Assembly: GCA_004151065.3 (NCBI GenBank)
Contig: NWUY0300096707.1
Span: 1 to 13,836, forward strand
Direction: 5' to 3'
From: Larix sibirica
Lineage: Eukaryota > Streptophyta > Pinopsida > Pinales > Pinaceae
DNA length: 13,836 nucleotides
Position numbers and translations under genes: made by a program. The notes beneath the pieces were generated by a model. It was not told the origin of the DNA and ran no database searches. It saw only the letters and a program-made list of their open reading frames with translations. Numbering within the stretch: the first letter of the stretch is position 1; every line of letters starts with the position of its first letter. Below, in pieces: positions 1 to 7,559 of this stretch.

Positions 1-693
1 TGCTCATCAGAAGATCACAAGTGTAAAATAGAGTCTACAACTAATAAATCAGTCCATAAAATCACATAACCCATATATAACATCCTCTATGCATGCACCT
101 GATACATAACTGGAACTGAAAAAGGAATATCACAAGGCATAGCAGCATATGTATATATAAAAACATATAGCAGGGGACCCGCAGAAGTGGCTTATAAATA
201 ACATGGGCAACTGTTTTAGAGCTCTGCTCTGTCCAAGAATGATCTCAGCCATCATATACAAATGCAAAACCTCTGTGCTCAATGTAAAGGACTGATCCAT
301 CTCTGATCTGCTCTGGAAAAAAAATGAGGTTCAATACCCCCATACAACTGGTGGCACAACAGTTACATATCTCACAAGGCATTTAGATTCTTCTCCTACT
401 ACATTTATTGACAGATATAGGTTTTCTTTATACTTACTCTGATGATAAACACTTATTAGTGGTGACAATTTATGTCCTTTTTTGTTCATGTTATATCTCT
501 ATGATGGATTGGAGGTTATCTGATTCTAAATTATGTTCTTTTTCTTGAGTGCCTCACAATCATGTACAGTAGTTCATGATACATACCAATGTGATATGAT
601 TTTGTCTTTTTAAAAGATATTGTTTACGGAGTTAGTTAATCCTTTACTTATATTGACCTCTGATCAAGGGTGGTGAATTTTCATTTTATATAG
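1..693. other. Non-coding stretch left of the first recognised exon
   Basis: No exon or RNA gene is convincing here. The stretch is AT-rich and includes a short TA-rich run near 150-165. If the exons from 694 onward are real, at least the right part of this stretch is intron of that plus-strand gene, ending in a TATATAG acceptor at 687-693. A 56-codon minus-strand frame at 130-300 lies behind a pyrimidine-rich tract, but its composition is not protein-like and I do not call it. Confidence 0.5.
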
Positions 694-2090
694 GGTTCCT
701 CAGATGAGTTCATTGATGCTAATATCCAGCTTGTTTTAACCTTGGTTCGTATGTTGAATGAGGCAAGGGGAATGACATCTCGTATAGTAAGATATCTTGC
801 ATCCAAGTTCTACTATTGCTGTAGCTTTGTTTTGATTTTTTCTTACCCATGATATATGAAAATTCTTTTTTGGTTTTTCCTGGAAGTCAATATTACAATG
901 CACTTTGACTTATTTTTGGATTAATTTCCCTTTCAAACAATAATTACTGAATAGTATGCTTGTATAGGCTGTTTTTTAGTTAGAAGTTAGAACGCCTATT
1001 TATTTCAAGGAAAAGAAAAGCGTTTAATCAAAGTAAATAAAACATAATTTCCAAGAAAGTTTGATAAGTCTGACAGAACAGTTAGCTTGATTCATGTAAC
1101 AGATGTTGAAGTTTTATATGGTTTGCTATTTGCCACAGGTTTTTCCTGATGAGCCAGAAAAACGAAGGGCTTCTCGAGTGTTCCGTACAGCCCTTGAACT
1201 TGTAAGGAAATATAATAAAGTAATGCTTGGATGTATGCCATCTTTTCACTTTTTTATATGAAGAGAAGTTTGCAGAAGAGGCTGAACCTTATATCTATTA
1301 TTTATTTATTTTGTCCTCGCAATTCTATCTGCATTCCATACACTTGAACCAACAAATATAAAATCTGCTACTCTTTGTCTTCTTGAAAACTTGAATTAAT
1401 TAATTTCAAAACCATCTTTAGTAACAAATCCGTCTTCATTGATTTGATTCTATTCCCACTGTCCTTAAAATCCCAAAACTTTACAAGAAGATGCTATTAT
1501 TCTTTTTTACCACTGATGACATTGCAATCATAACTAAACCTATAAAAGTGAAAACAATAACTAGCAAACATTTGGCATAAGTACAGGAAACTAAAGTGCA
1601 GTAACTAGAACTACATTGATCATTGATATATAATAACAATAATAATATAATCTTAAGGTCATAACCTAGCCAGACACAAAATTGATGTATGAGATCCCCT
1701 TGTTTGTGGGAAAAGAGACCCCCTTTGTTAGCTATTTCACTGCTTAGTCTGTGGAGTTGTATATACCCTACCTCCCTCCGGATTTGAACCTGTGACCTCC
1801 AAGGAAACCAGAATTTGATTTCTTGCTTGAATTCATGAGTAATGTCATAAGTTGTGTCCTGGGTGGTCTTGAAGATTCATAGAGGCAAAATATTTTGGTC
1901 TTGCATGGTTTCCTAGGGTTTTGTGCCTATAGATGCCTCTGCTGTTATAATCTGAAAATTGCATCAAAAGGTTATAGTCAATGTCCACTTTCCATTTTTG
2001 CAGGTTGTTATTTTATTGCAGCATGTCGAGTTCTGGGATTCTCAGCATCCTGTAGGGGGGCAGTTGTCCCTGAGCAGGAGCCACTGTTAG
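694..2090 (+). CDS. 3' end of an unrecognised plant gene: three terminal exons, partial
   Basis: Three short open segments are joined by canonical splice borders: 694-786, 1139-1219 and 2004-2090. The first begins after TATATAG and ends at GTAAGA. The second begins after TTTGCCACAG and ends at GTAATG, or earlier at GTAAGG (1202). The third begins after CATTTTTGCAG and ends with TAG at 2088-2090. The exons are 93, 81 and 87 nt and all junctions are phase 0, so the frame is continuous for 86 residues and a stop. Readable parts are DEFIDANIQLVLTLVRMLNE, then VFPDEPEKRRASRVFR, then HVEFWDSQHPVGG. The look is helical and charged, with no membrane segment. I do not recognise the family. Earlier exons would lie left of the window. 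It is convergent with the J-protein gene. It could be a pseudogene fragment, but three in-frame exons with good borders argue against that. Confidence 0.55.
787..1138 (+). other. Putative intron between exons 694-786 and 1139-1219
   Basis: This 352-nt AT-rich, T-rich stretch begins with GTAAGATATC and ends with TTTGCCACAG. It has stops in all plus-strand frames. It contains no other feature that I can see. Confidence 0.5.
1220..2003 (+). other. Putative intron between exons 1139-1219 and 2004-2090
   Basis: This 784-nt stretch begins with GTAATG and ends with CCATTTTTGCAG. It contains a tRNA B-box-like motif on the minus strand at 1780-1790, listed separately. A 77-codon plus-strand frame at 1895-2128 runs through the last part of this intron and out of the third exon in another frame. 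I treat that frame as chance. Confidence 0.45.
1780..1790 (-). promoter_or_regulatory. RNA polymerase III B-box-like motif, possible SINE remnant
   Basis: Read on the minus strand this is GGTTCAAATCC, one base away from the tRNA B-box consensus GGTTCGANTCC. It is followed by a GGAGGGAGG purine run. I see no convincing A box upstream (higher plus-strand coordinates) and no cloverleaf, so it is not a tRNA gene. It may be the remains of a tRNA-derived SINE inside the intron, or chance. Confidence 0.2.
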
Positions 2091-2391
2091 GACTCATATC
2101 TGCACCTTGCATCAACAGCTTGTGTTAACCCTTGTCCAAGAATTTCCAACCTTTGTGTTTAAATATCAAAGAGTATGAAGTTATTTCTTCATGAAGTTTG
2201 CTTGAGCAAATATGGCAGTATTTAGCCCATATGATTAGATATCAGATTTATTTGATTTTAAAGATCAAAAGCAGTGTTTGTAAATCTTCAGGGATTCAGG
2301 GATAGAAAAAGCATCTGGTGTTTTGTGACGATTTGATATTTGTGCCTTTAAAGAATATATTCAGGGTTCTGATTATAGGAGCAGTATATCC
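2091..2391 (+). other. Downstream flank of the left gene, probable 3' UTR
   Basis: This AT-rich stretch directly follows the TAG at 2088-2090. No AATAAA is visible on the plus strand close behind the stop, so the transcript end cannot be placed. On the minus strand an AATAAA falls at 2247-2252. Confidence 0.3.
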
Positions 2392-2456
2392 ACTAACCAA
2401 AACACCCCCTATCCGCCGGAATCCGGCAGAGGAAGAAGTGCTGGAATTACAATTTG

Positions 2457-2486
2457 GAGTACTCAAATCGCGATTTCGACGATTTG
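2457..2486. repeat. Cluster of overlapping palindromes
   Basis: GAGTACTC (2457-2464) abuts AAATCGCGATTT (2465-2476). CAAATCG (2464-2470) also pairs with CGATTTG (2480-2486) across a 9-nt loop. Thirty bases therefore hold three nested or adjacent perfect inverted repeats, inside the MITE-like element. Confidence 0.6.
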
Positions 2487-2565
2487 GGTAGTTTTAAAAT
2501 GTAGCATTTAGTCTAGGAAAGATCCATTTAGGTAGTTTTAAAATGTGACATTTAGTCTAGAAAAA
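2482..2565. repeat. Two-copy tandem duplication, 44-bp period
   Basis: The segment starting ATTTGGGTAGTTTTAAAATG at 2482 recurs at 2526 as ATTTAGGTAGTTTTAAAATG. Both copies continue to a shared CATTTAGTCTAG with only a few changes. The second copy fades out around 2565. Confidence 0.8.
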
Positions 2566-2670
2566 ATCATTGTGATTGTTGAAATTGCATAATTACACAA
2601 ACTGCAATTTTGTGATTTTAACTAGATTTGATTAAAAAAAAAACCGGAAAAACAAGGCATTTTGGTTAGT

Positions 2671-2831
2671 CTTTATCCTACACGCCAACTATTGGGGTTA
2701 ATCTTTACCTCTCTGACTTAAAAGAGTTCCACAAAACATGCCTTGATTTACCTTGTCCCATTTCTTTTCACTTTAATCCGTCTTACATATATTACTAACC
2801 AGAGAATTTGGAATGATAGATAATAACACAA
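2671..2831. other. Intergenic stretch
   Basis: There is no gene here. A diverged inverted pair, CAAGGCATTTTG (2653-2664) against CAAAACATGCCTTG (2732-2745), straddles the right edge of the MITE-like element. It could mean a longer or nested insertion. Confidence 0.4.
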
Positions 2832-2969
2832 TTATTGAATCAATGTAGCCAACCTAGAAACAGAAAAATCAAATAGATTCTGCCGGGAAAAGATTGGATC
2901 CCATTTTATCCACACATTAACAATCTCGTGCCTAATTCCAAAGACTGCCCATCCTTTTACTCTGACATC
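2832..2969 (-). CDS. Possible terminal exon on the minus strand, unrecognised, doubtful
   Basis: Read on the minus strand, a strong acceptor (TTTTTACTTTTTTCAG, ending at 2970) is followed by 45 open codons and TAA at 2834-2832. The segment is rich in tryptophan and hydrophobic residues (for example KGWAVFGIRHEIVNVWIKW). A good donor, TTTGTAAGT, lies upstream on the same strand with its GT at 3202-3201, which would make a 233-nt intron. The DNA before that donor has stops in the matching frame, so this may be a non-coding last exon of the J-protein transcript or a chance frame. I do not recognise the peptide. Confidence 0.2.
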   Translation of the reverse strand, partial: DVRVKGWAVFGIRHEIVNVWIKWDPIFSRQNLFDFSVSRLATLIQ

Positions 2970-4233
2970 CTGAAAAAAGTAAAAACAATCTGCCATATTG
3001 TGAGATTCAGCTTTTCTCTCTTGCATTGCATTTCTTTAGGATAATAGAGTGATAAATTTAAAAGAAAAACCTGTAAAAAACAATTCTCAGAAAAAGCATC
3101 TAACAGACATCTGGTTTCATTCAGATTTTTGGTACACTACCAAAAATAAAGCAAAGCTTCCAAATGCTATAATCAGTCCTCGAATCATAAAACAAAACTT
3201 ACAAATTCAGCTAAAAAATACCAAATTTCATGCTATAATCAACAGCTGAATAAAAGAATAATTTTATATACATATCCAATCTCCTTCGAGTACAAGGGCT
3301 AAATCAATATTCAGAACAGGTTAAACACTGTAGCCTGACAATATCTGTGCACAACCCAGAGACGTGACAAAATTCTGGCCAATATAGAGCAAGCAAGTGC
3401 TGAATTACACAATACATAAATATTTAAATAAGCAGTACTTCATACAGCAAATAAAGGTTGCCTTTTACAAAATAGATTTTATCCGGGATCGCAACAGCTT
3501 CCTAACGAAAAAATGGAGTGCTGCAATGAGTTTTGTAAAGTTGGTGTGCTTATAAGATGAGTCAACTGGACATTACCAGAAAATTCCTGCAAGCACATGA
3601 AAAGGCCTGCCAATATATATTGTAAAGTCCCTGCATAACCAATTATCTTGTGGGGGATAGGCACTCTCACACCAAAACATCCTTTGGGTGAAGAAAGAAA
3701 AAAAATTGTGTCTATAATCAATGATGTTGGATCCCACAAGATACGCCACAGTGCCAGCCAAATTTTAGAACAAATTAAACCATCATGCGAAGATCATCAT
3801 TAGCGGGTGCAATTTCTACTTTCCACTCTGTTTGCAAAATTGGGAATCACTTGTCGCCTATATCATGCCGACCCTAGGAGGGAAAGATAATGCAGTACAC
3901 GAACTACTTGGTTAGGATATGGTTCAGTTATTTCCCAATGACCCAAAAACACCTATATGGAAGGAAGTATTTGCAAAGAAACCAAGCAATATTTGAAAGC
4001 CCAGTTTCATTCTTGAGGCAAAGGCTTTAAACCGTATTGTACATCTCAATCCAGTCACAGCTGGCTCAACAGAATGTTACTTGGTAACACTAACTGGAAT
4101 GACCATATTTCATTGGCCTCTGGCTTAGACAGTGCAATTTTACCTGTAATGAATGAATTGAATTCCAATTAGCAAACAAAATTTGTAGGTCCACCGAAAA
4201 CTGAGATTCTGATGTCAATAAATCCAACCATAG
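2970..4233 (-). other. 3' flank of the J-protein gene, probable 3' UTR in its proximal part
   Basis: This follows the J-protein TAG at 4236-4234 on the minus strand. I see no minus-strand AATAAA between 4233 and 2300, only variants such as AATATA near 3616-3621 and AATGAA near 4006-4011, so the poly(A) site is unknown. Pyrimidine-rich tracts ending in AG at about 3684 and 3590 (minus strand) look like acceptors, so splicing in the 3' UTR is possible. The 60-90-codon frames at 3049-3249 (+) and 3479-3761 (-) have no protein-like features and are not called. Confidence 0.35.
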
Positions 4234-7155
4234 CTACCTTGAAGTGTTTTCCTCAATTACTTCTGTTTTTACTTCAACATGTGCCATATTTCTTTCAGTT
4301 TCTGCAGTTTTTTCATCACCCTGCTGTGTTGTCACTTCAGCATCTGCTCTCATTCCTCCAGCATGTGCTACTTTTTCTTTATCCTGTGCTGCTTTTTCTT
4401 CAGATTCTGTAGTTCTCTTAAATACAAGACCAACTGGAGTTGCTGCAGGATCCAGCTCCCAACAAACGTCAGGAATGTTTTGCATCTCCTCAGTTGTAAG
4501 CCTCCTTGCAGGAATCTGATGTGAAAACCTAAGAAGCTCTTTCTTAGGCACAACCCATCCAGAAACGGACTGAGGACCAGCTTGCTGCCTCCGAAAAATA
4601 TTCTTGTATCCATCAACCTTGACTAGTGGAGCCACCCTCACTCCAAACTTCTCAGTGAAATCTGTGAGAACCTCTACCATCTCATAATTGTGTCTAACTT
4701 CTGCTGGAGTGTAATCATCCCAAGCAGAATCCCATTCTCTATAGAGAGCCCAAACATCAGACTTTCTTGGTAAAATTTTGATCACACCCTTGGATGGTTT
4801 TGCACATTTCATCACATGAGAGAAAATATTAAGCATATCATTACTACTCAATTTTCCCACCTTAAAATCCCCAGAAGCCTGATACTTGTTCAACTTTGGC
4901 TCTATCCAATTCATCTGTACTTTGAATGGGTTCAAGGAAACAACCTTCTGAATTCGAGCATAAATGCGAGGCATTCCATTGTCATCATCATAAATAGACC
5001 AGATCTGATTTGCCTGGAAACAAATCTCCGTGCGATCCTTATCAAAGTCATGGAAATCAGAATCTGGAACATTGATAGACTGTGAATCAATCGTTGGGTT
5101 TTCTATATTTTCATTATTTGCTGCCTGTTCTTGCTTCTTAGGTTTCTTTTTCTTGTCAATTGTGGGCTTCTTAACTTTGTTAAGGGCTTCCTTTTTCTCA
5201 TTCTTTGCATGTTCTTTAGCCTTCTCTTCATCTTCCAATGCTTTTCTCCTCGACTCTTCTTCTTTTTCTGCAGCAGCCAATCCTTCTGCCTTGGCAGCTG
5301 CAGCATTTTCAGCATTCTTTTTCACCGCTGCAAGATTCTTAAGGATCTCCATTTTTGCCTTCTCTGCTAGCAAAGTTCTCACAGCCTTTGCTGAACTATC
5401 CTTAGGCAAAGATGGAGTGTGCTTACTGGGCAGAGCTTGCTTATTGGATGGAATTGGGTTACCAGATGATTTGCCAATTTTACTTGTGCTTGGGACTGTT
5501 GAATTTGACAACCCCTGTGGTAACTTCTGCTGTTCTTTTTTGGCCTCAGTCTGCACTATCCCAATTTCCACGTTGTTCATCTCTTTCCTGCTACAAGCTG
5601 ACCTTTTTGCATTCTGTTTGACTATACCTTCTTGCTTAGTGTCTTGATCACACTCTTCCAACTTGCGTTTATTGGACCTCTCAAAAACCTTCGGAGAAGC
5701 TGAAACCTTAGGTGATTGCGAGGCTTTGGGAGTTGGAACCTTGGGAGATGAAGTCGGTTTAGTAGACGATGATGATACTTTGGAAGGCGAACCTACATTT
5801 GTAGAAAAGGGAGACTTCTGAGGCATTGAAATCTTACTAGAGGATGGAACCTTAGTAGACGATGACGAAGCCTTAGAAGGCGAACCTGCATTTCTGGAGA
5901 AGGAAGACTTATGAGGCATTGAAATCTTACTGGAGGATGGAACCTTTGGAGGAGATGATGCCACTGCTGACTTCTTCGAGGATGGCGTCTTCCGCCAAAT
6001 TGGTGATTTCCCCTTTGCTTCTTTCCCAATTGTTTTCTTCAAGGGAATGCCAAACCCATTATCTCTCTTCATTGAATTGCCAATCATTTCATCGCTCTCA
6101 GTATCTTCAGAGTCCACCACATTCTCTGAGCTTAAATTCAGAGTATCTGCAGCCGAAGCAGTAGCAGCAGCATTGGCTCCTGGAAAAGCCCCACCCCACA
6201 TAGAGTTGGCATTGGGAAAGCCATCCATCCTCGGCCCATTCGCAAGCCCCCCTATACCCATACCAAAACCACCAGAGTGATTATTTGAATACCCCATCTG
6301 TGCAAACAACCAAGGATAGCAGGATGCATTGAAACCATTGACAGTTACGGGAATTGCAAATGCCTCTACTGCAAGGAAGGGCTTTTGACAATTCCTGCAG
6401 AGAAGATTGAGGTTTTCATATATGCGAAGGTATTCATACTGCATGGCGCAATAAGGGCAGACAGTCCAAAAAGTTTTGGACTTATTCTCAGGATTAGGAA
6501 GGGTAGAGCCAGGAACAGCAGCAGCAGTATCGGTAGGATTGGCAGTGGTAGCAGTAGCAGCACTAGTATTGGCAGTGCTAGTGCTAGGATGGACATTAGG
6601 GAACCCATTTGCATTTGAATGTGAAGGTGGTTTCTTCTTAGGGGGAGCTCTCTGAGGCCGTTTCTGGGGCGGTTTTTTAGGCTTCTGAGGAGGAGGGTTT
6701 TGAGGGCGTTTTTGAGGATTTTGCTGGTTCTTTAACTGGGGATGCTTGAATTCAAATCCTTTTATCTTCTCATCATAAATGGCCCTCCTAATCTTATCAG
6801 ACAACACACCCCATGCCTCAACAATGAGCTTAAAAGCACCATCCGCCCCTACAGTTTTGTTCTTATCAGGATGCAATAACAAAGCCAATTTCCTATATTG
6901 TTTCTTCACAACAGAGTCCTCAGCCAGAACATCATCAAGTTGGAGAATACCATACCAGTCCATTTCGCCATTAATCTTCTGCTCGGCCGCAAGTAGAACG
7001 TCGAGCATCGCCATCATCTGGGTGAGCCCTTCAAGACAAGGGTAGAGCTGTTGGGCCTTTAGGGCAAATTTCCTGGCGCCTTCAATATCCTTGGCGCCCA
7101 CCTTCCTCTGCGCGATCTCGATCGCTCTCGTCGCCTCGTCCCTGTTACACTCCAT
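4234..7155 (-). CDS. J-domain (DnaJ-like) protein with zinc ribbon and DUF3444, complete, intronless
   Basis: A 973-residue plant J protein. The helical N-terminus (1-60) and J domain (about 66-129) include the HPD motif at 95-97, which in this family stimulates Hsp70 ATPase. A K/P/Q-rich basic segment (135-178) and an Ala/Thr-rich stretch (190-215) follow. Next is a zinc ribbon with CPYC (233-236) and CRNC (253-256), then a Gly/Asn-rich part (274-330). The Ser/Pro/Lys linker (385-490) holds a duplicated 31-residue unit. KRKLE (496-500) and a lysine run (668-674) could be nuclear signals, and 590-660 resembles a charged coiled coil. DUF3444 spans about 696-905 (FHDFDKDRTE near its start, VWALY at 801-805), followed by a Glu/Lys-rich tail. 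The start fits: AGAGAGATGG context and an in-frame TAA 20 codons upstream (7215-7213) with no ATG between. The lack of introns is usual for this family. A nuclear co-chaperone role is inferred; the exact ortholog is not known. Confidence 0.95.
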   Translation of the reverse strand: MECNRDEATRAIEIAQRKVGAKDIEGARKFALKAQQLYPCLEGLTQMMAMLDVLLAAEQKINGEMDWYGILQLDDVLAEDSVVKKQYRKLALLLHPDKNKTVGADGAFKLIVEAWGVLSDKIRRAIYDEKIKGFEFKHPQLKNQQNPQKRPQNPPPQKPKKPPQKRPQRAPPKKKPPSHSNANGFPNVHPSTSTANTSAATATTANPTDTAAAVPGSTLPNPENKSKTFWTVCPYCAMQYEYLRIYENLNLLCRNCQKPFLAVEAFAIPVTVNGFNASCYPWLFAQMGYSNNHSGGFGMGIGGLANGPRMDGFPNANSMWGGAFPGANAAATASAADTLNLSSENVVDSEDTESDEMIGNSMKRDNGFGIPLKKTIGKEAKGKSPIWRKTPSSKKSAVASSPPKVPSSSKISMPHKSSFSRNAGSPSKASSSSTKVPSSSKISMPQKSPFSTNVGSPSKVSSSSTKPTSSPKVPTPKASQSPKVSASPKVFERSNKRKLEECDQDTKQEGIVKQNAKRSACSRKEMNNVEIGIVQTEAKKEQQKLPQGLSNSTVPSTSKIGKSSGNPIPSNKQALPSKHTPSLPKDSSAKAVRTLLAEKAKMEILKNLAAVKKNAENAAAAKAEGLAAAEKEEESRRKALEDEEKAKEHAKNEKKEALNKVKKPTIDKKKKPKKQEQAANNENIENPTIDSQSINVPDSDFHDFDKDRTEICFQANQIWSIYDDDNGMPRIYARIQKVVSLNPFKVQMNWIEPKLNKYQASGDFKVGKLSSNDMLNIFSHVMKCAKPSKGVIKILPRKSDVWALYREWDSAWDDYTPAEVRHNYEMVEVLTDFTEKFGVRVAPLVKVDGYKNIFRRQQAGPQSVSGWVVPKKELLRFSHQIPARRLTTEEMQNIPDVCWELDPAATPVGLVFKRTTESEEKAAQDKEKVAHAGGMRADAEVTTQQGDEKTAETERNMAHVEVKTEVIEENTSR
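5761..5946 (-). repeat. In-frame 93-bp tandem duplication inside the J-protein gene
   Basis: Plus-strand halves 5761-5853 and 5854-5946 match at all but about 12 of 93 positions by eye. They encode residues 435-465 and 404-434, each starting KVPSSSKISMP and ending SSSST. The copies keep SPSK and KISMP motifs, and several SP sites could be phosphorylated. The spacing is exact and the frame is kept. Shorter SPKV/PKVP units follow at 470-490, so the whole linker may have grown by unequal duplication. Confidence 0.95.
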
Positions 7156-7331
7156 CTCTCTTGAGGTTTCTCTACATGCAATTCCAGAAGCTCGATCACC
7201 AGTCAGCCAGTCTTAATTTTCTTCACAGATTGTTCGGGTTTTCAATGCACATTTAAAAACCCTCGCCACTTTGTTCTCGCTCTGTTCGGATCCTCAGAGG
7301 CTGGAACTTGAGTCAATCTGAAGCGGGCAAA
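7156..7331 (-). promoter_or_regulatory. 5' UTR and proximal promoter of the J-protein gene
   Basis: On the minus strand an in-frame TAA at 7215-7213 closes the reading frame 20 codons above the ATG. A TTTTTAAAT motif at 7259-7251, about 96 bp before the ATG, is the only TATA-like element close by. If used, it would give a 5' UTR of roughly 70 nt. This is weak evidence. Confidence 0.3.
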
Positions 7332-7337
7332 AAGGAT

Positions 7338-7356
7338 AAGACAATTGAATTGTCTT
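7338..7356. promoter_or_regulatory. Perfect 19-bp palindrome upstream of the J-protein gene
   Basis: AAGACAATT (7338-7346) and AATTGTCTT (7348-7356) are exact reverse complements around one central base. It lies about 180-200 bp upstream of the J-protein ATG, in promoter position. A symmetric site of this size could bind a dimeric transcription factor. I do not recognise it as a named plant cis-element. Confidence 0.45.
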
Positions 7357-7531
7357 GGCAGCTCGGATTTAATACAATTCAAACCCCAGATCTCCGTAAC
7401 CAACAACCATCATCGCCACAACAACCAGAGCTTAACATGCATTCGTTCCTTGTTTAGCCAACGTGTTCGAATAGGTTTTACGTGTGAACGAGGACCTGCC
7501 CGCTACAATTTTTTCCGGGCAGATAATTTTT

Positions 7532-7559
7532 GAAAATAAAAAATAAAAAATAAAAAAAA
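7532..7559. repeat. A-rich simple repeat, about (AAAAAT)n
   Basis: This run of adenines is interrupted by regular single thymines (AAAATAAAAAATAAAAAATA). It may be a worn poly(A)-like tail or plain slippage. I see no retrocopy attached to it. Confidence 0.7.

Larger units (their letters stand above)
2392..2670. mobile_element. MITE-like element with 11-bp terminal inverted repeats
   Basis: ACTAACCAAAA at 2392-2402 is the exact reverse complement of TTTTGGTTAGT at 2660-2670, so a 279-bp segment has perfect 11-bp inverted ends. Weaker similarity continues inward to a CCGG motif about 25 bp from each end. The eight bases outside each end, GTATATCC (2384-2391) and CTTTATCC (2671-2678), agree at six of eight positions. 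That is compatible with a worn 8-bp target duplication of the hAT type. The interior has no ORF but carries palindromes and a tandem duplication. Small size and lack of coding capacity fit a non-autonomous element. An 11-bp match over this distance could still be chance. Confidence 0.35.

Noticed and set aside
130-300. 56-codon minus-strand frame behind a pyrimidine-rich CAG
   Set aside because: Its second half is a translation of TA-rich simple sequence (FYIYICCYAL). There are no other exons or homology.
1780-1800. tRNA gene
   Set aside because: Only a T-arm-like motif is present; there is no acceptor stem, anticodon arm or A box.
1895-2128. 77-codon plus-strand frame
   Set aside because: It runs from intron sequence through the third exon in a different frame from the phase-0 exon chain and has no protein features.
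3049-3249. 66-codon plus-strand frame rich in Lys, Asn and Ile
   Set aside because: Composition follows the AT-rich DNA; there is no domain, and it lies in the likely 3' UTR of the minus-strand gene.
3479-3761. Two overlapping minus-strand frames of 86 and 62 codons
   Set aside because: They sit downstream of the J-protein stop, probably in its 3' UTR. Neither has a good start context or a known motif.
4212-4616. Several overlapping 66-91-codon frames at the 3' end of the J-protein gene
   Set aside because: They are other-frame shadows of the Glu/Lys-rich tail, rich in Phe, Leu, Ser and Cys with no protein character.
5030-5647. 205-codon plus-strand frame opposite the J-protein gene
   Set aside because: It is antisense to the lysine/alanine/glutamate-rich coiled coil. 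GCN, AAG and GAA codons read backwards give long Ser/Phe/Leu-rich open frames. No domain is seen in it.
6047-7045. Plus-strand frames over the Gly-rich linker, zinc ribbon and J domain
   Set aside because: They are shadows of the minus-strand gene, whose domains are unmistakable.
7345-7533. 62-codon plus-strand frame in the J-protein promoter
   Set aside because: No domain or supporting neighbour; probably chance.
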